In this document: piece by piece, positions 8,329-16,977 of the stretch
How positions within the stretch are numbered: the stretch's first letter is position 1
How the letters are laid out: each line of letters begins with the position of its first letter
Source: Brevibacterium linens ATCC 9172
GTDB taxonomy: Bacteria; Actinomycetota; Actinomycetes; Actinomycetales; Brevibacteriaceae
NCBI RefSeq assembly: GCF_900169165.1
Contig: NZ_FXYY01000017.1
Span: forward strand, 18,537-82,536
Reading direction: 5' to 3'
DNA: 64,000 nucleotides
Translations under genes and position numbers: made by a program
The notes under the pieces: generated by a model
Told to the model about the DNA's origin: nothing
The model's input: only the letters and a program-made list of their open reading frames with translations
Databases searched by the model: none

Positions 8329-9258
8329 TCAGTCGTCGACGGCGTCGCGGCCGCGACGGACGAGCAGCGGGTCGGCTTCATAGACGACCGATCGGTCTTT
8401 GTCCGCGTAGTCGAACTGATTGAGGAAGTAGCGCATCGCATTGAGGCGGGCGCGCTTCTTGTCGTTGCTCTTGATCGTGATCCACGGAGCGTGATCGGTA
8501 TCCGTGCGGCGGAACGTCTCTTCCTTCGCCTTCGTGTAGTCGTCCCAGCGATCGAGGGACTCGAGGTCCATCGGAGAGAGCTTCCACCGCCGCACCGGAT
8601 CGATCTGACGGATCGCGAACCGGGTCCGCTGCTCTCGCTGGGTCACGGAGAACCAGAACTTCGTGACGTGGACTCCGGAGTCGATGAGCATCTTCTCGAA
8701 TACGGGGGCCTGTTCCATGAAGGTCTCGTACTCGTCGTCGGTGCAGAATCCCATGACCCGCTCGACATTGCCCCGGTTGTACCAGGAACGGTCGAACATG
8801 ACGATCTCCCCGCTCGTGGGCAAGTGGGAGATATAGCGCTGGAAGTACCATTGGCCGGCTTCGCGGTCAGAGGGTTTGTTGAGTGCGACGACGCGGGCGG
8901 CACGCGGATTGAGGTGTTCGGTGAAGCGTTTGATCGTTCCGCCCTTGCCGGCGGCGTCACGACCTTCGAAGACGATGACGTGTTTGGCGCCCGTGTCCTG
9001 ACCCCAGTATTGGAATTTCAGCAGTTCGACCTGCAGTCTGTACTTCTCGAGTTCGTATTCTTCGCGGTCCAACTGTTCGTCGTACGGGTACCCTTCCCGC
9101 CACGTTTCGACGGCCCGGCCCATGGGGTCGATCAGGTGCGGATCCGTCGTCTGGCTGTCCGCGACGGCGTAGCCTTCGAGGCGGAGTTTGTCGATGTACT
9201 CCCGCAGATTGTCTTGGAACAGACTGTTCACGAGATCCTTCCCTTTCACTGTCGACAC
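8329..9258 (-). CDS. ppk2: Polyphosphate kinase 2 (PPK2)
   Basis: A 309-residue PPK2 family protein that transfers phosphate between polyphosphate and nucleoside di- or monophosphates in the cytosol. It has the Walker A variant GRDAAGKGG (about residues 100-108), the lid/Walker B block FDRSWYNR, and the PMDLESLDRWDDYTKAKE region. One-domain length fits class I, which usually makes nucleoside triphosphates from diphosphates; class is inferred. GTG 9258 is the start that keeps the conserved N-terminal helix. It ends 16 bp from the shared terminator. Confidence 0.9.
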   Translation of the reverse strand: MSTVKGKDLVNSLFQDNLREYIDKLRLEGYAVADSQTTDPHLIDPMGRAVETWREGYPYDEQLDREEYELEKYRLQVELLKFQYWGQDTGAKHVIVFEGRDAAGKGGTIKRFTEHLNPRAARVVALNKPSDREAGQWYFQRYISHLPTSGEIVMFDRSWYNRGNVERVMGFCTDDEYETFMEQAPVFEKMLIDSGVHVTKFWFSVTQREQRTRFAIRQIDPVRRWKLSPMDLESLDRWDDYTKAKEETFRRTDTDHAPWITIKSNDKKRARLNAMRYFLNQFDYADKDRSVVYEADPLLVRRGRDAVDD

Positions 9259-9298
9259 CTGAGTGTGCCTCGTACACGATACTGTGCCGAGATGAATA

Positions 9299-10585
9299 TC
9301 AGGTTATGCGATCCACGTCGCGTCGCGGGATGATTCCGACGCTCAGAAGTGGGGCCAGCGTGATGAGTCCGAAGGACAGCGGATAGCCGAAGGCCGTCAC
9401 CAGGGCACCGAATCCGGGACCGAGCAGAGCCGACATGACGAACTGTCCCGTGTTCTGGGCTCCCAGCGCCTTGCCTGACCACCGCGGTCCGGCGGCTTCG
9501 GCCACCGAGGCGAAGGCCAGACCGTTGTCGGCCACCGACACAGCAGAGGCGAGGACGAAGACGACGGCGGCGGCGGCGGGCAGCTGTGTCAGCGACAGGA
9601 CGGCGATGGCGACCACGACGATCACGGACGCTACGGCGACGATGCGCATGAGGCCCACTCGGGATCCCGTGCGGTCGGAGAGCGCGCCGACAACCATTCG
9701 ACCGACAGCGCCGACGAGCTGCGCGATCGCAACGATCGCTCCGGCGGTGCCCGCCCCGATCCCTTGGACGACGATGAGCCAGACGAGTCCGTAGGTGGAG
9801 AACGCGAACTGCGGGACGACGAGGAGCGCGGAGACAGCGTGGATGCGCCACAGGAAGGAATCGCTGCGGTAGGGATTGATCGCCGAGGCGGTGCTGGGCT
9901 TCCCCGCTCCCACCGAGGTGGTGCCCGGTTCGGTGCCATCGGTGCGCGTCGTCTGGGGATAGGTGTCCTGGTCGAGTTCGACCACCTCGGTGCGGGTGGG
10001 GGTCGGGTCCGGTGGGTTGCGGATGAGGGCGAAGCAGATGAGGGCGAGCGCCCCGGTCACCGCGGCGACGAACCACAGGTAGGCGGGGAATCCGCCGGCC
10101 GTGGCGATCCCCGGGATGGTCACGGCGGCCACGCTCGTGCCCAGGGGCTGGGACATCTGGCGGATGCCCATGGCCAATCCGCGGCGGTGGCGGGGGAACC
10201 ACCCCATGACGACGCGACCGGACGCCGAATTCACGGAGGCGGCGGCAGCACCGGAGGCAGCGATGACGATGACCATCCAGATCGGCGAGTCGACGACGAG
10301 GACAGCGGCGGCCGAGAACACAGCCGTCAGCCCGATCCCCAAAGTCATCGCCAGTCGTTCGCCGAAGCGGTCGGCGAATGCGCCCCAGGCGATGAGGGTG
10401 AGGATGAGACCGAAGCTCGGAGCGGCGGCGACGGTGCCGGCCTGGGTGAGGGTGAACCCGAGGTCGGAGTGCATGTACGGGATGAGGAAGGCGGGTCCGG
10501 CGATCGCGATGGTCGCCGCCATCTGTGTGAGGACACCGACGACGAGGATCACCCAGGCCTGCCGGGTGGGTCCGCTCGTCGTCAT
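9299..10585 (-). CDS. MFS transporter
   Basis: A 428-residue major facilitator superfamily protein with 12 predicted helices and a charged central loop of about 45 residues (RTEVVELDQDTYPQTT region). The N-terminal half carries GAFADRFGERLAM, the motif between helices 2 and 3. The order and length resemble actinobacterial sugar/organic-acid or cyanate-type MFS members, but no substrate can be assigned. A -10 hexamer TAACCT (plus-strand positions 10592-10597) lies exactly 6 nt before the ATG, supporting a leaderless start. Confidence 0.8.
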   Translation of the reverse strand: MTTSGPTRQAWVILVVGVLTQMAATIAIAGPAFLIPYMHSDLGFTLTQAGTVAAAPSFGLILTLIAWGAFADRFGERLAMTLGIGLTAVFSAAAVLVVDSPIWMVIVIAASGAAAASVNSASGRVVMGWFPRHRRGLAMGIRQMSQPLGTSVAAVTIPGIATAGGFPAYLWFVAAVTGALALICFALIRNPPDPTPTRTEVVELDQDTYPQTTRTDGTEPGTTSVGAGKPSTASAINPYRSDSFLWRIHAVSALLVVPQFAFSTYGLVWLIVVQGIGAGTAGAIVAIAQLVGAVGRMVVGALSDRTGSRVGLMRIVAVASVIVVVAIAVLSLTQLPAAAAVVFVLASAVSVADNGLAFASVAEAAGPRWSGKALGAQNTGQFVMSALLGPGFGALVTAFGYPLSFGLITLAPLLSVGIIPRRDVDRIT

Positions 10586-10675
10586 CGTTCCAGGTTAGCC
10601 GTGTGCCCGGATTGTCCGCGGAATGTCTCAGATCGCGGTGGCCGGGCTTTGCCGATAAAGTGTGTTCTGAGCATT

Positions 10676-10752
10676 CCCCCTATAGCCCAATCGGCAGAGG
10701 CAGTCGACTTAAAATCGATTCAGTGTGGGTTCGAGTCCCACTGGGGGGACCA
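10676..10752 (+). tRNA. Atypical class I tRNA with anticodon UAA (tRNA-Leu-like)
   Basis: A complete cloverleaf: acceptor CCCCCTA (10676-10682) pairs with TGGGGGG (10742-10748), discriminator A10749, encoded CCA 10750-10752. D arm is GCC/GGC, anticodon stem GTCGA/TCGAT, and loop CTTAAAA gives anticodon TAA (10710-10712). The T arm is GTGGG-TTCGAGT-CCCAC. UAA reads the leucine codon UUA, yet the variable loop is only 5 nt (TCAGT). Bacterial leucine tRNAs have a long variable arm, so amino acid identity is uncertain. The C1-G72 pair is also unusual. A TAAAGT box at 10656-10661 could be its -10 element. Confidence 0.85.
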
Positions 10753-10820
10753 GAGATATTTGAGCTGACCTGCGACGTTTCGCAGCGAGGACCAGGCTGA
10801 TTCCTTCACCGCCTCTGCGA

Positions 10821-11690
10821 TCAGGACAGCCGCAGCCACCCAGGTGCCCGGGCAGTGAACTCGTTCCGATCGAGCCTGTCTCCGACCCCGGCGGGAATCG
10901 CTCCGAGGACAGGCGCCATCGCCGACAGTGCAGCCCAATTGTCACGGTCAACCGGAGACGCCTTTTCGGGCCACGAACCGATGATGATGCCGGTGGTCGA
11001 AACCCGCCGTCTCTCAAGGGCTTCAGCGGTGAGAGCAGTGTGGTTGAGAGTCCCTAGGCGTGAGCGGACGACGATGGCGGCACCGACCGAGTTTTCTCCT
11101 TCCGACAGTCCGGCTGCGATGTCGGCGAGGGTCAGCCCTCCGAAGTCGACGAGGACTCCCCCGGACCCTTCGACGAGGACATGGTCGGCATCGGTTCGTG
11201 CCAGTGCCCTACGTATGAAGTCCACATGCTCGGCCGCGCTCGGCAGATTCGAGACTCTGTCGGCTCCTGAAAAGTCCGGAACGGGTCGTACAGCGCCAGC
11301 TGACTCATCATCGACTGACTCAGGGTCTGCTGGCCATGGGTCGGCTGATTTGGCATCAGCTGATTTGTCGTCGACCGACTTGAACCCGTCCCATTCGGCT
11401 TTGGCGGCGGGAACCGGAGCCATCGGCAGGCGGAGGGTGGTGTTCGTGAACGCATGGATGCCGGTCAGCCGAGCCACTGCCTCCGCGTCGGATTCTGTGA
11501 CGACGTCGCTGTAATCGGACTCGAGCTGCTCACGTTCAGGATCGTCGGCCCTGATACGCCCCGTCTGGATCGGCTTGCACATGATCACTCGACGTCCAGC
11601 CGCATTCAGTGCCGCGGCCAGCGCCGCGGTGGCGATGGTCTTGCCGACGCCGGTGTCCGTTCCCGTGACGAGCAGAAAGCGCGGGATCAT
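10821..11690 (-). CDS. bioD: Dethiobiotin synthetase BioD with repeat insertion
   Basis: BioD closes the ureido ring of dethiobiotin using CO2 and ATP, the third of four late biotin steps. The P-loop TGTDTGVGKT (residues 9-18) and the VLVEGSGGVLVDF block are intact. At 289 residues it is about 50 longer than usual: residues 104-133 hold a degenerate pentapeptide repeat (KSVDD, KSADA, KSADP and three more units) in the loop before the second half of the fold. It is the last gene of bioB-bioA-bioF-bioD; its ATG overlaps the bioF stop by ATGA. It appears intact although bioB and bioF upstream are frameshifted. Confidence 0.88.
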   Translation of the reverse strand: MIPRFLLVTGTDTGVGKTIATAALAAALNAAGRRVIMCKPIQTGRIRADDPEREQLESDYSDVVTESDAEAVARLTGIHAFTNTTLRLPMAPVPAAKAEWDGFKSVDDKSADAKSADPWPADPESVDDESAGAVRPVPDFSGADRVSNLPSAAEHVDFIRRALARTDADHVLVEGSGGVLVDFGGLTLADIAAGLSEGENSVGAAIVVRSRLGTLNHTALTAEALERRRVSTTGIIIGSWPEKASPVDRDNWAALSAMAPVLGAIPAGVGDRLDRNEFTARAPGWLRLS

Positions 11691-12821
11691 GCCGCCGACT
11701 CTGCAGCGCAGATTTCGGTGATCGCCCGAATGGGCTCACAGGCATAGGCCAGCTCCCCAGGGCTGAGTCCGGCACGAGCTGTCAGCCGCAGACGCGTGAT
11801 GCCGTCGGGCACCGAAGGTGGGCGGAAACAGTCGACGAGGATGCCCTCCTCGCACAGCAGTTCGCGCGCCCGGACGCCTGATTCCGGACTCGGCATGGGA
11901 ACGGACAGCACGGCACCGGCCGGGACCGGCACATCAAGTACGGCTGCCAGTTGTGCGCGGGCCGCCTTCATCGACGCCACCCGCTCAGCGGTAACGAGGT
12001 CGAGAGCGGCACGCGCTGCGGCCGCAATGGCAGGGGAAAGACCGGTGTCGAAGATGAAGGTACGAGCCGTGTTGACCACAGCATCACGGACGAGACCGGC
12101 TCCCAGCACAGCCCCTCCCTGGGAGCCGAGCGCTTTCGACAGCGTTGCGGTGACCACGAGGCGGTCGCGGAATTCGCTCACCGCGGCGGCCGCCCCCCAT
12201 TCCGGCGGCTGCCTCGGCGCCGGTCACACCGATCCCGTGGGCTTCGTCGACGAGCAGCAGAGCGTCGTAACGAACGCAGAGGTCAAGAAGACAGGGCAGG
12301 TCCGCGGTGTCACCGAAGACGGAGTACACCGATTCGACGACGACAAGCGCCTCTGACTGCTGACGACCAGCCAAAGCGGCTTCAACGGCGTCCAAGTCGT
12401 TGTGGGCGACGATGCTCGTCGGAGCTTTTGCCAGCCGGCAGGCATCGATGAGTGACGCATGGTTGTGGGCGTCGGAGATGATGAGAGTATCAGGACCGGC
12501 CAGAGCAGTGACGGCGGCGATGTTAGCCAGATAACCGCTGGAGAAGGTCACACACGCAGGGAGCCGCAGCCGTTCGGCCAGAGCAGCTTCCAATCGGTGA
12601 TGGACGTGTGTGGTTCCGGTGACGAGTCGCGATGCGCTGGCCGAGGTGCTGCTGCGTTCGATCTCCTCGATCGCTGCGGCACGCACCAGCGGATGCGCCG
12701 AGAGTCCGAGGTAGTCGTTCGAGGCGAGGTCGAGTCCGTCGAGCACGAGGTCACTGCGGTCCAGACCGGCAGCACTTCGGCGCTCGGCCGCGGCGAAAAG
12801 GCGGGAGAAGAGGGCGTTCAC
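11687..12821 (-). pseudogene. bioF: bioF, 8-amino-7-oxononanoate synthase, frameshifted
   Basis: BioF condenses pimeloyl-ACP/CoA with alanine (PLP-dependent). The first part reads from GTG 12821 through NDYLGLSAHPLV, SGYLANIAAVTAL and VDEAHGIGVTG. The second part (VVTATLSKALGSQGG with the PLP-binding lysine, to the stop at 11687) is in another frame. The switch falls at a run of six G on the coding strand (plus-strand C at 12193-12198). Removing one G restores GMGAAAAVSEFRDR and a normal 377-residue enzyme. The start overlaps the bioA stop (GTGA). Either a real null mutation, a slippage switch, or a sequencing error. Confidence 0.85.
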
Positions 12822-14161
12822 GATGCAACCTCGAACTCGCACCCATCCCCGTGTGCCGCGGCTGCCGCGACCATCGCCGCCGTGATGGTGTCCACCACCT
12901 CCGGAGACGAGATATAGGGAGGCATCGTATAGATGTGCTGCCGAAACGGCCGCACCCACACCCCATGTTCGGCGGCTATGCGCGTGGTCAGCCCCACGTC
13001 GACCGGGCGGTCGAGTTCGACGACACCGATACCACCGGTCACCCGCGCCTCGATGACATGATCCAGCCGCCTGGCAGGGGCGAGGCCCGTTTCGAGGGCC
13101 TGCGAGATCCGTCCAATGGCCGGCTCCCAGCCGCTCGTCTCGTCATCGATGAGGAGGCCGACCGACGCATTTGCCGCAGCACACGCCAGGGGATTCGCCA
13201 TGAACGTGGGCCCGTGCATGAGCGCCCGGTGAGACGAAGTGGTGATGACGTCGGCAACCGTTCCACTGCACAGCAGCGCCAATGTGAGATAGCCGCCGGT
13301 CAGAGCCTTGCCCAGGCACATGACGTCCGGGGTGATCCCCGCGGCCCGACAGGCGAAGTCAGAGCCCGTGCGTCCGAAGCCGGTGGCGATCTCGTCGGCG
13401 ATGAGTACGGCATCGATCTCGGTGGCCAACCGCCGCAGTGACTGCAGGGCGGCGGGGTGATACGGGCGCATACCTCCGGCACCTTGGAAGAGGGGTTCGA
13501 CGATGATGCCGGCGATCTCTGCCCCGTGAGCATCGACGAGGTTTTCAGCCTTGACCGACCATTCGTGGACCTCGGCAGCGGATGCCTCCGGCAACGGCGG
13601 ACGAGGCAGGAACAGCTGGGTTGCGAGCAGCCCGGCGAAATCGTTGTGCATTCCCCCAACAGGGTCGCACACGCTCATCGCCCCGGTGGTGTCACCATGG
13701 TAGGCACCTTCGAGGGCAAGGAAGCGCCTGCGGTCGCGGCCGCGGGCCAGCTGGTATTGGATGGCGAGCTTGAGCGCGCCTTCGACCGAGACCGAACCCG
13801 AGTCTGCGAGGAAGACATGGTCGAGTCCGTCCGGTGTGACTGCGACGAGCCGCTCGGCTAGTTCGACGGCCGGTTCATGGGTGAGACCGCCGAACATGAC
13901 GTGCGAGAACGATCCGATCTGGGTGGTCAGTGCCGCATCCATGACCGGATGCTGGTATCCGTGGACGACCGACCACCACGAGCTCATCCCGTCGAGCAGT
14001 CGATGCGCCGATCCCGAAGCATCGCGCAACTCCACATAGGGCCCATCTGCGCCTGTGACCGAGAAGTGCGCGCCGGCGTCGAGCGGACCGTAGGGGTGCC
14101 ACAGCAGGCCGGAATCGCGCTCGAGCGTGCTCGTCGGCATCCGTAGTCCCGCCTCAGACAT
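12818..14161 (-). CDS. bioA: Adenosylmethionine-8-amino-7-oxononanoate aminotransferase BioA
   Basis: A 447-residue class III aminotransferase that converts KAPA to DAPA with S-adenosylmethionine as amino donor. Visible family features: WHPYGPL near the start, LDGMSSWWSVVHGYQHP, LEGAYHGDT, IADEIATGFGRTG (PLP-binding Asp) and CLGKALTGGYL with the Schiff-base lysine. The length is normal and the frame is intact. It overlaps bioB by 8 nt upstream and bioF by 4 nt downstream, so the operon is tightly coupled translationally. Confidence 0.93.
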   Translation of the reverse strand: MSEAGLRMPTSTLERDSGLLWHPYGPLDAGAHFSVTGADGPYVELRDASGSAHRLLDGMSSWWSVVHGYQHPVMDAALTTQIGSFSHVMFGGLTHEPAVELAERLVAVTPDGLDHVFLADSGSVSVEGALKLAIQYQLARGRDRRRFLALEGAYHGDTTGAMSVCDPVGGMHNDFAGLLATQLFLPRPPLPEASAAEVHEWSVKAENLVDAHGAEIAGIIVEPLFQGAGGMRPYHPAALQSLRRLATEIDAVLIADEIATGFGRTGSDFACRAAGITPDVMCLGKALTGGYLTLALLCSGTVADVITTSSHRALMHGPTFMANPLACAAANASVGLLIDDETSGWEPAIGRISQALETGLAPARRLDHVIEARVTGGIGVVELDRPVDVGLTTRIAAEHGVWVRPFRQHIYTMPPYISSPEVVDTITAAMVAAAAAHGDGCEFEVAS

Positions 14162-15373
14162 TGGGCGTGAGCTCTGTGCCCGCGCCGCGGCGCCGGATCG
14201 TCGGAATCATCACTCCGGAGTCGTCGGCTTCTTGACCAGCCGTCGGCAGAGGTTTGCCGCACGGCAGGGTGCTCGCGGACTTTGCTGCCTCAGCGGACGT
14301 TCCGTCGCTCTTCATGTCACCGGGCGCCACCTCGGCGAAGGCGGCCTGATGGGATGCCCGGTGAGCCTTGAGCTCATCACGCAGTCGTTCGGCACTCTCT
14401 GCTCCGACGATCTCGAAGCCTCCGTCGACGATCATGTCGAGGTCTTCCTCGGCGGCCTGCCCCTCCGAGGTCAGATAGTCGCCGAGGAAGAGCGAATTGG
14501 CCACATGAAGCGACAGCGGCTGCAGCGTACGCAGGTGCATCTCCCGACCTCCGGCGATGCGCAGCTCGCGGTCCGGGCACAGGAATCGCACGGCGCAGAG
14601 AATCCGCAGGCAATGCTGCGGGGTCAGAGTCCAGGTTCCTTCGAGCGGTGTGCCGTCGAAGGGAATGAGGAAGTTGACCGGGATCGAATCGGAGTCAACG
14701 GCCTTGAGCGATTCGATCGCCTCGATGATCTGCTCGTCCGTCTCCCCCATTCCGACGATCAGCCCCGAGCACGGGGAGAGCCCTGCACCACGCGCCTTGT
14801 CCACGGTGTCGACACGGTCGGCGAACGTATGAGTCGTGCAGATATCGGGGTAGAGAGATTCGGCAGTGTTGAGGTTGTGGTTGTACGCGTCGACACCGGC
14901 GTCCTTGAGTCGCTGTGCCTGACCGTCCTTGAGGAACCCGAGGCAGGCGCAGACCTCGACGTCGGGACTGGATGTCTTGATCTCCTCGACCATCCCCGAG
15001 ACACGCTCGACGTCCCGGTTCGAAGGACCGCGTCCGGACGCGACGAGGCAGACCCGCGAGGCTCCCCCTGCCAGACCGAATTCCGCCTGCCGCTTCGCCT
15101 CTTCCCTGGGCAGCCAGAGTATTTGAGGATGTCGGCTTCGGAACCCAAGCGCTGCGAACAATAGCCGCAGTCCTCCGGACAGAGTCCCGATTTGAGGTTG
15201 ACGAGGTAGTTGACCTTGACGCGATTGCCGAAATGCTCGCGGCGCAGCCGGGAGGCAGCGGCGACAAGGTCGAGGAGGTCCTCGTCGGACGACGACAGGA
15301 TCGTGCGGGCATCGGAGGCGGTGGCCGGATCGCCGGCGAGCACGCGCTCGGCGAGTACTTGATAGCTATCCAT
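14154..15373 (-). pseudogene. bioB: bioB, biotin synthase, frameshifted
   Basis: BioB is the radical-SAM enzyme that inserts sulfur into dethiobiotin. The N-terminal part from ATG 15373 contains the cluster motif [10 protein letters not shown] and reads to ADILKYS. The rest ([29 protein letters not shown], to 14154) lies in another frame. One base is missing near 15118: inserting one between TC and TGG would restore SWLPREEAK. The C-terminus has an extra tail of about 50 residues. The start is supported by AATAAT ending 6 nt upstream (leaderless). Unlike the bioF lesion, this one is not in a homopolymer. Confidence 0.85.
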
Positions 15374-15379
15374 ATTGCC

Positions 15380-15408
15380 ATTATTGAACACTGTTCAGGA
15401 AGGTACAA
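15380..15408 (-). promoter_or_regulatory. biotin operon promoter with BioQ-like operator
   Basis: On the minus strand, TTGTAC (15403-15408) and AATAAT (15380-15385) are separated by exactly 17 bp, and the bioB ATG follows 6 nt after the -10. The palindrome TGAACACTGTTCA (15385-15397) fills the spacer. It fits the TGAAC-N3-GTT-type boxes bound by the TetR-family repressor BioQ in Corynebacterium and Mycobacterium. Repression by steric block is the natural inference; no bioQ gene is in this window. Confidence 0.7.
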
Positions 15409-15445
15409 AATCCCACGTTGTTGCCCGAGCAGGCAGAATGGTGTG

Positions 15446-15886
15446 ATGACTTACGCGCTTCTCACCGTCAGCGACCACTCACAGTGCGTCGACGGAACGG
15501 ACGACCCGCGCCTCGCCGAGGCGGACGGACCGGCCGCACTCCTCGACGTCGACAGCGATGTTGCCGACTCTGGAGCACCGCCGCTCGGCGAATGCATCAG
15601 TGCTCCCTGCCGTCCCCTCGCCTACCGCGAGATCGGTGGCGAATGGACGGAGGTCGGCTTCGAAGCCGCCGACCATTGGAAGCAGATGGGCCCGGACCTG
15701 CGCAGCCGCCTCGTCGCGGACCATCTCGCGACGCTCGACGTCGCCGAGTTCAAACAGGCGACGAACGGCGGCAGCGCCTCGATCATCACGAACAACTGGG
15801 TCTACTCCGGCCAGCCGCGGATCTATCGGGTCGCAGGAGCCCTGCGTGATTTCGTCACCGTGTTCGGACAGCTCGCTCGCGCCTGA
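15446..15886 (+). CDS. Hypothetical protein
   Basis: Encodes 146 residues, acidic and soluble, with no signal peptide or membrane segment. Distinct stretches are SAPCRPLAYREIGGEWTEVG and TNNWVYSGQPRIYRVAGALRDF. I do not recognise the family. ATG 15446 is preceded by CAGAAT at 15434-15439, 6 nt upstream, consistent with a leaderless transcript; this promoter diverges from that of bioB, 72 bp away. Base composition matches its neighbours. Confidence 0.6.
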   Translation: MTYALLTVSDHSQCVDGTDDPRLAEADGPAALLDVDSDVADSGAPPLGECISAPCRPLAYREIGGEWTEVGFEAADHWKQMGPDLRSRLVADHLATLDVAEFKQATNGGSASIITNNWVYSGQPRIYRVAGALRDFVTVFGQLARA

Positions 15887-16021
15887 TGTGCAGCACTCGG
15901 TGTGCCGCCCTCATCGCCTGCCCGGGCCGAGCGAAACGACTTTGACAGTATTCACCCCACACCGATGACCTGCATCGGACCGATGCCCTCTCGGCCCCCT
16001 GCGTCCAAGGACGGACAGCAC

Positions 16022-16551
16022 ATGGCACATCAGAGATCGAGCCCAACTCCCCTGAATCCGCCTCCCACTCCCCTGAGTCGACGATCGGTGCTCATCGGTG
16101 GTTCGGCGCCTTGGACATCCAGCGCATGGTGCTCGACCACGCGGAGAGACTCGAGGACGCCCTCGACCTCTTCGACGACCACAATGTCGATTTCACCGGC
16201 GGTCCAGGACTGCACTATCTGGTCGCCGACGGCACGGGGGCGAAAGCCGTCGTCGAATACGACGCCGGCACGATGCAGGTCATCCGACCCCCGCAGGGGC
16301 AGCCGTGGATGCGCTTGGAGAACGTCCACATGTCCACGACGTCCGAGGCCCAGCGCAGCGGACAGTGGCGCTACTGCACCTGCGCGGACACACTCTCGGC
16401 CGCCGCTGGGAAGGTTTCCGTCAACGAGGCGGTCGGCCTGCTCGACGATGTGCGCCAGGCTTACACTCAATGGCAGAGCGTCTACGACCTCGGCAAAGGC
16501 ACCCTGCGGGTGATCGCGGAGAAGTCACATGACTTCACCCTCTCCAGCTGA
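16022..16551 (+). pseudogene. Remnant of a Tat-exported linear amide C-N hydrolase (internal deletion)
   Basis: From ATG 16022 a short reading frame encodes a twin-arginine-type leader (LSRRSVLIGGSA). After about 30 codons the frame no longer makes sense. From about 16111 another frame encodes 146 residues that match the C-terminal part of secreted choloylglycine-hydrolase/AAT-like amidases: FTGGPGLHYLVADGTGAKAV, WRYCTCADTL, VYDLGKGTLRVI. The N-terminal catalytic half (about 200 residues including the nucleophilic Cys) is absent. This looks like an internal deletion joining the signal peptide to the tail, plus a frame change. Confidence 0.65.
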
Positions 16552-16578
16552 TCGCTCGAGCTCTGGCTTGGGGAACGT

Positions 16579-16968
16579 TCACATGCCCGCGGACACGTGT
16601 GCTTCGTCGTGACGGTCCCGGTTCTCGACGATCTCCGCGACATTGGCTTCTGCCCACGTCCGGAGTGCGGCCACGGGTTCCTGCAGTGACCGACCGAGGT
16701 CGGTGAGCGAATACTCCACCCGCGGCGGCACCTCGGCGAATACCTCGCGCTGGATGAGGCCGTCGGCGACAAGCGACCGCAGGGTCGAGGTCAGCACCTT
16801 CGGAGTGATTCCGCCGATGGCCAGACGGATCTCGTTGAAGCGCTTCGGACCGGTGTCGAGGATGTCGACGATGAGCACCGTCCACTTGTCCCCGACCCGA
16901 TCGAGCACCACTCGGGTCGGGCATTCGGGGTCGAAGGCATCGCCTTCCCATCGAACTCTCACACTCAT
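16579..16968 (-). CDS. HxlR family transcriptional regulator
   Basis: A 129-residue winged-helix regulator of the HxlR type. Visible are CPTRVVLDRVGDKWTVLIV, the helix-turn-helix block RFNEIRLAIGGITPKVLTSTLRSL, and the wing RVEYSLTDLG. Residue 16 is a cysteine at the position used for thiol or electrophile sensing in related proteins. It is divergent from an NAD(P)-binding oxidoreductase, with several palindromes between, which suggests it controls that gene and itself. TACTAT at 16975-16980 lies 6 nt before its ATG. Confidence 0.9.
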   Translation of the reverse strand: MSVRVRWEGDAFDPECPTRVVLDRVGDKWTVLIVDILDTGPKRFNEIRLAIGGITPKVLTSTLRSLVADGLIQREVFAEVPPRVEYSLTDLGRSLQEPVAALRTWAEANVAEIVENRDRHDEAHVSAGM

Positions 16969-16977
16969 GGTTCAATA

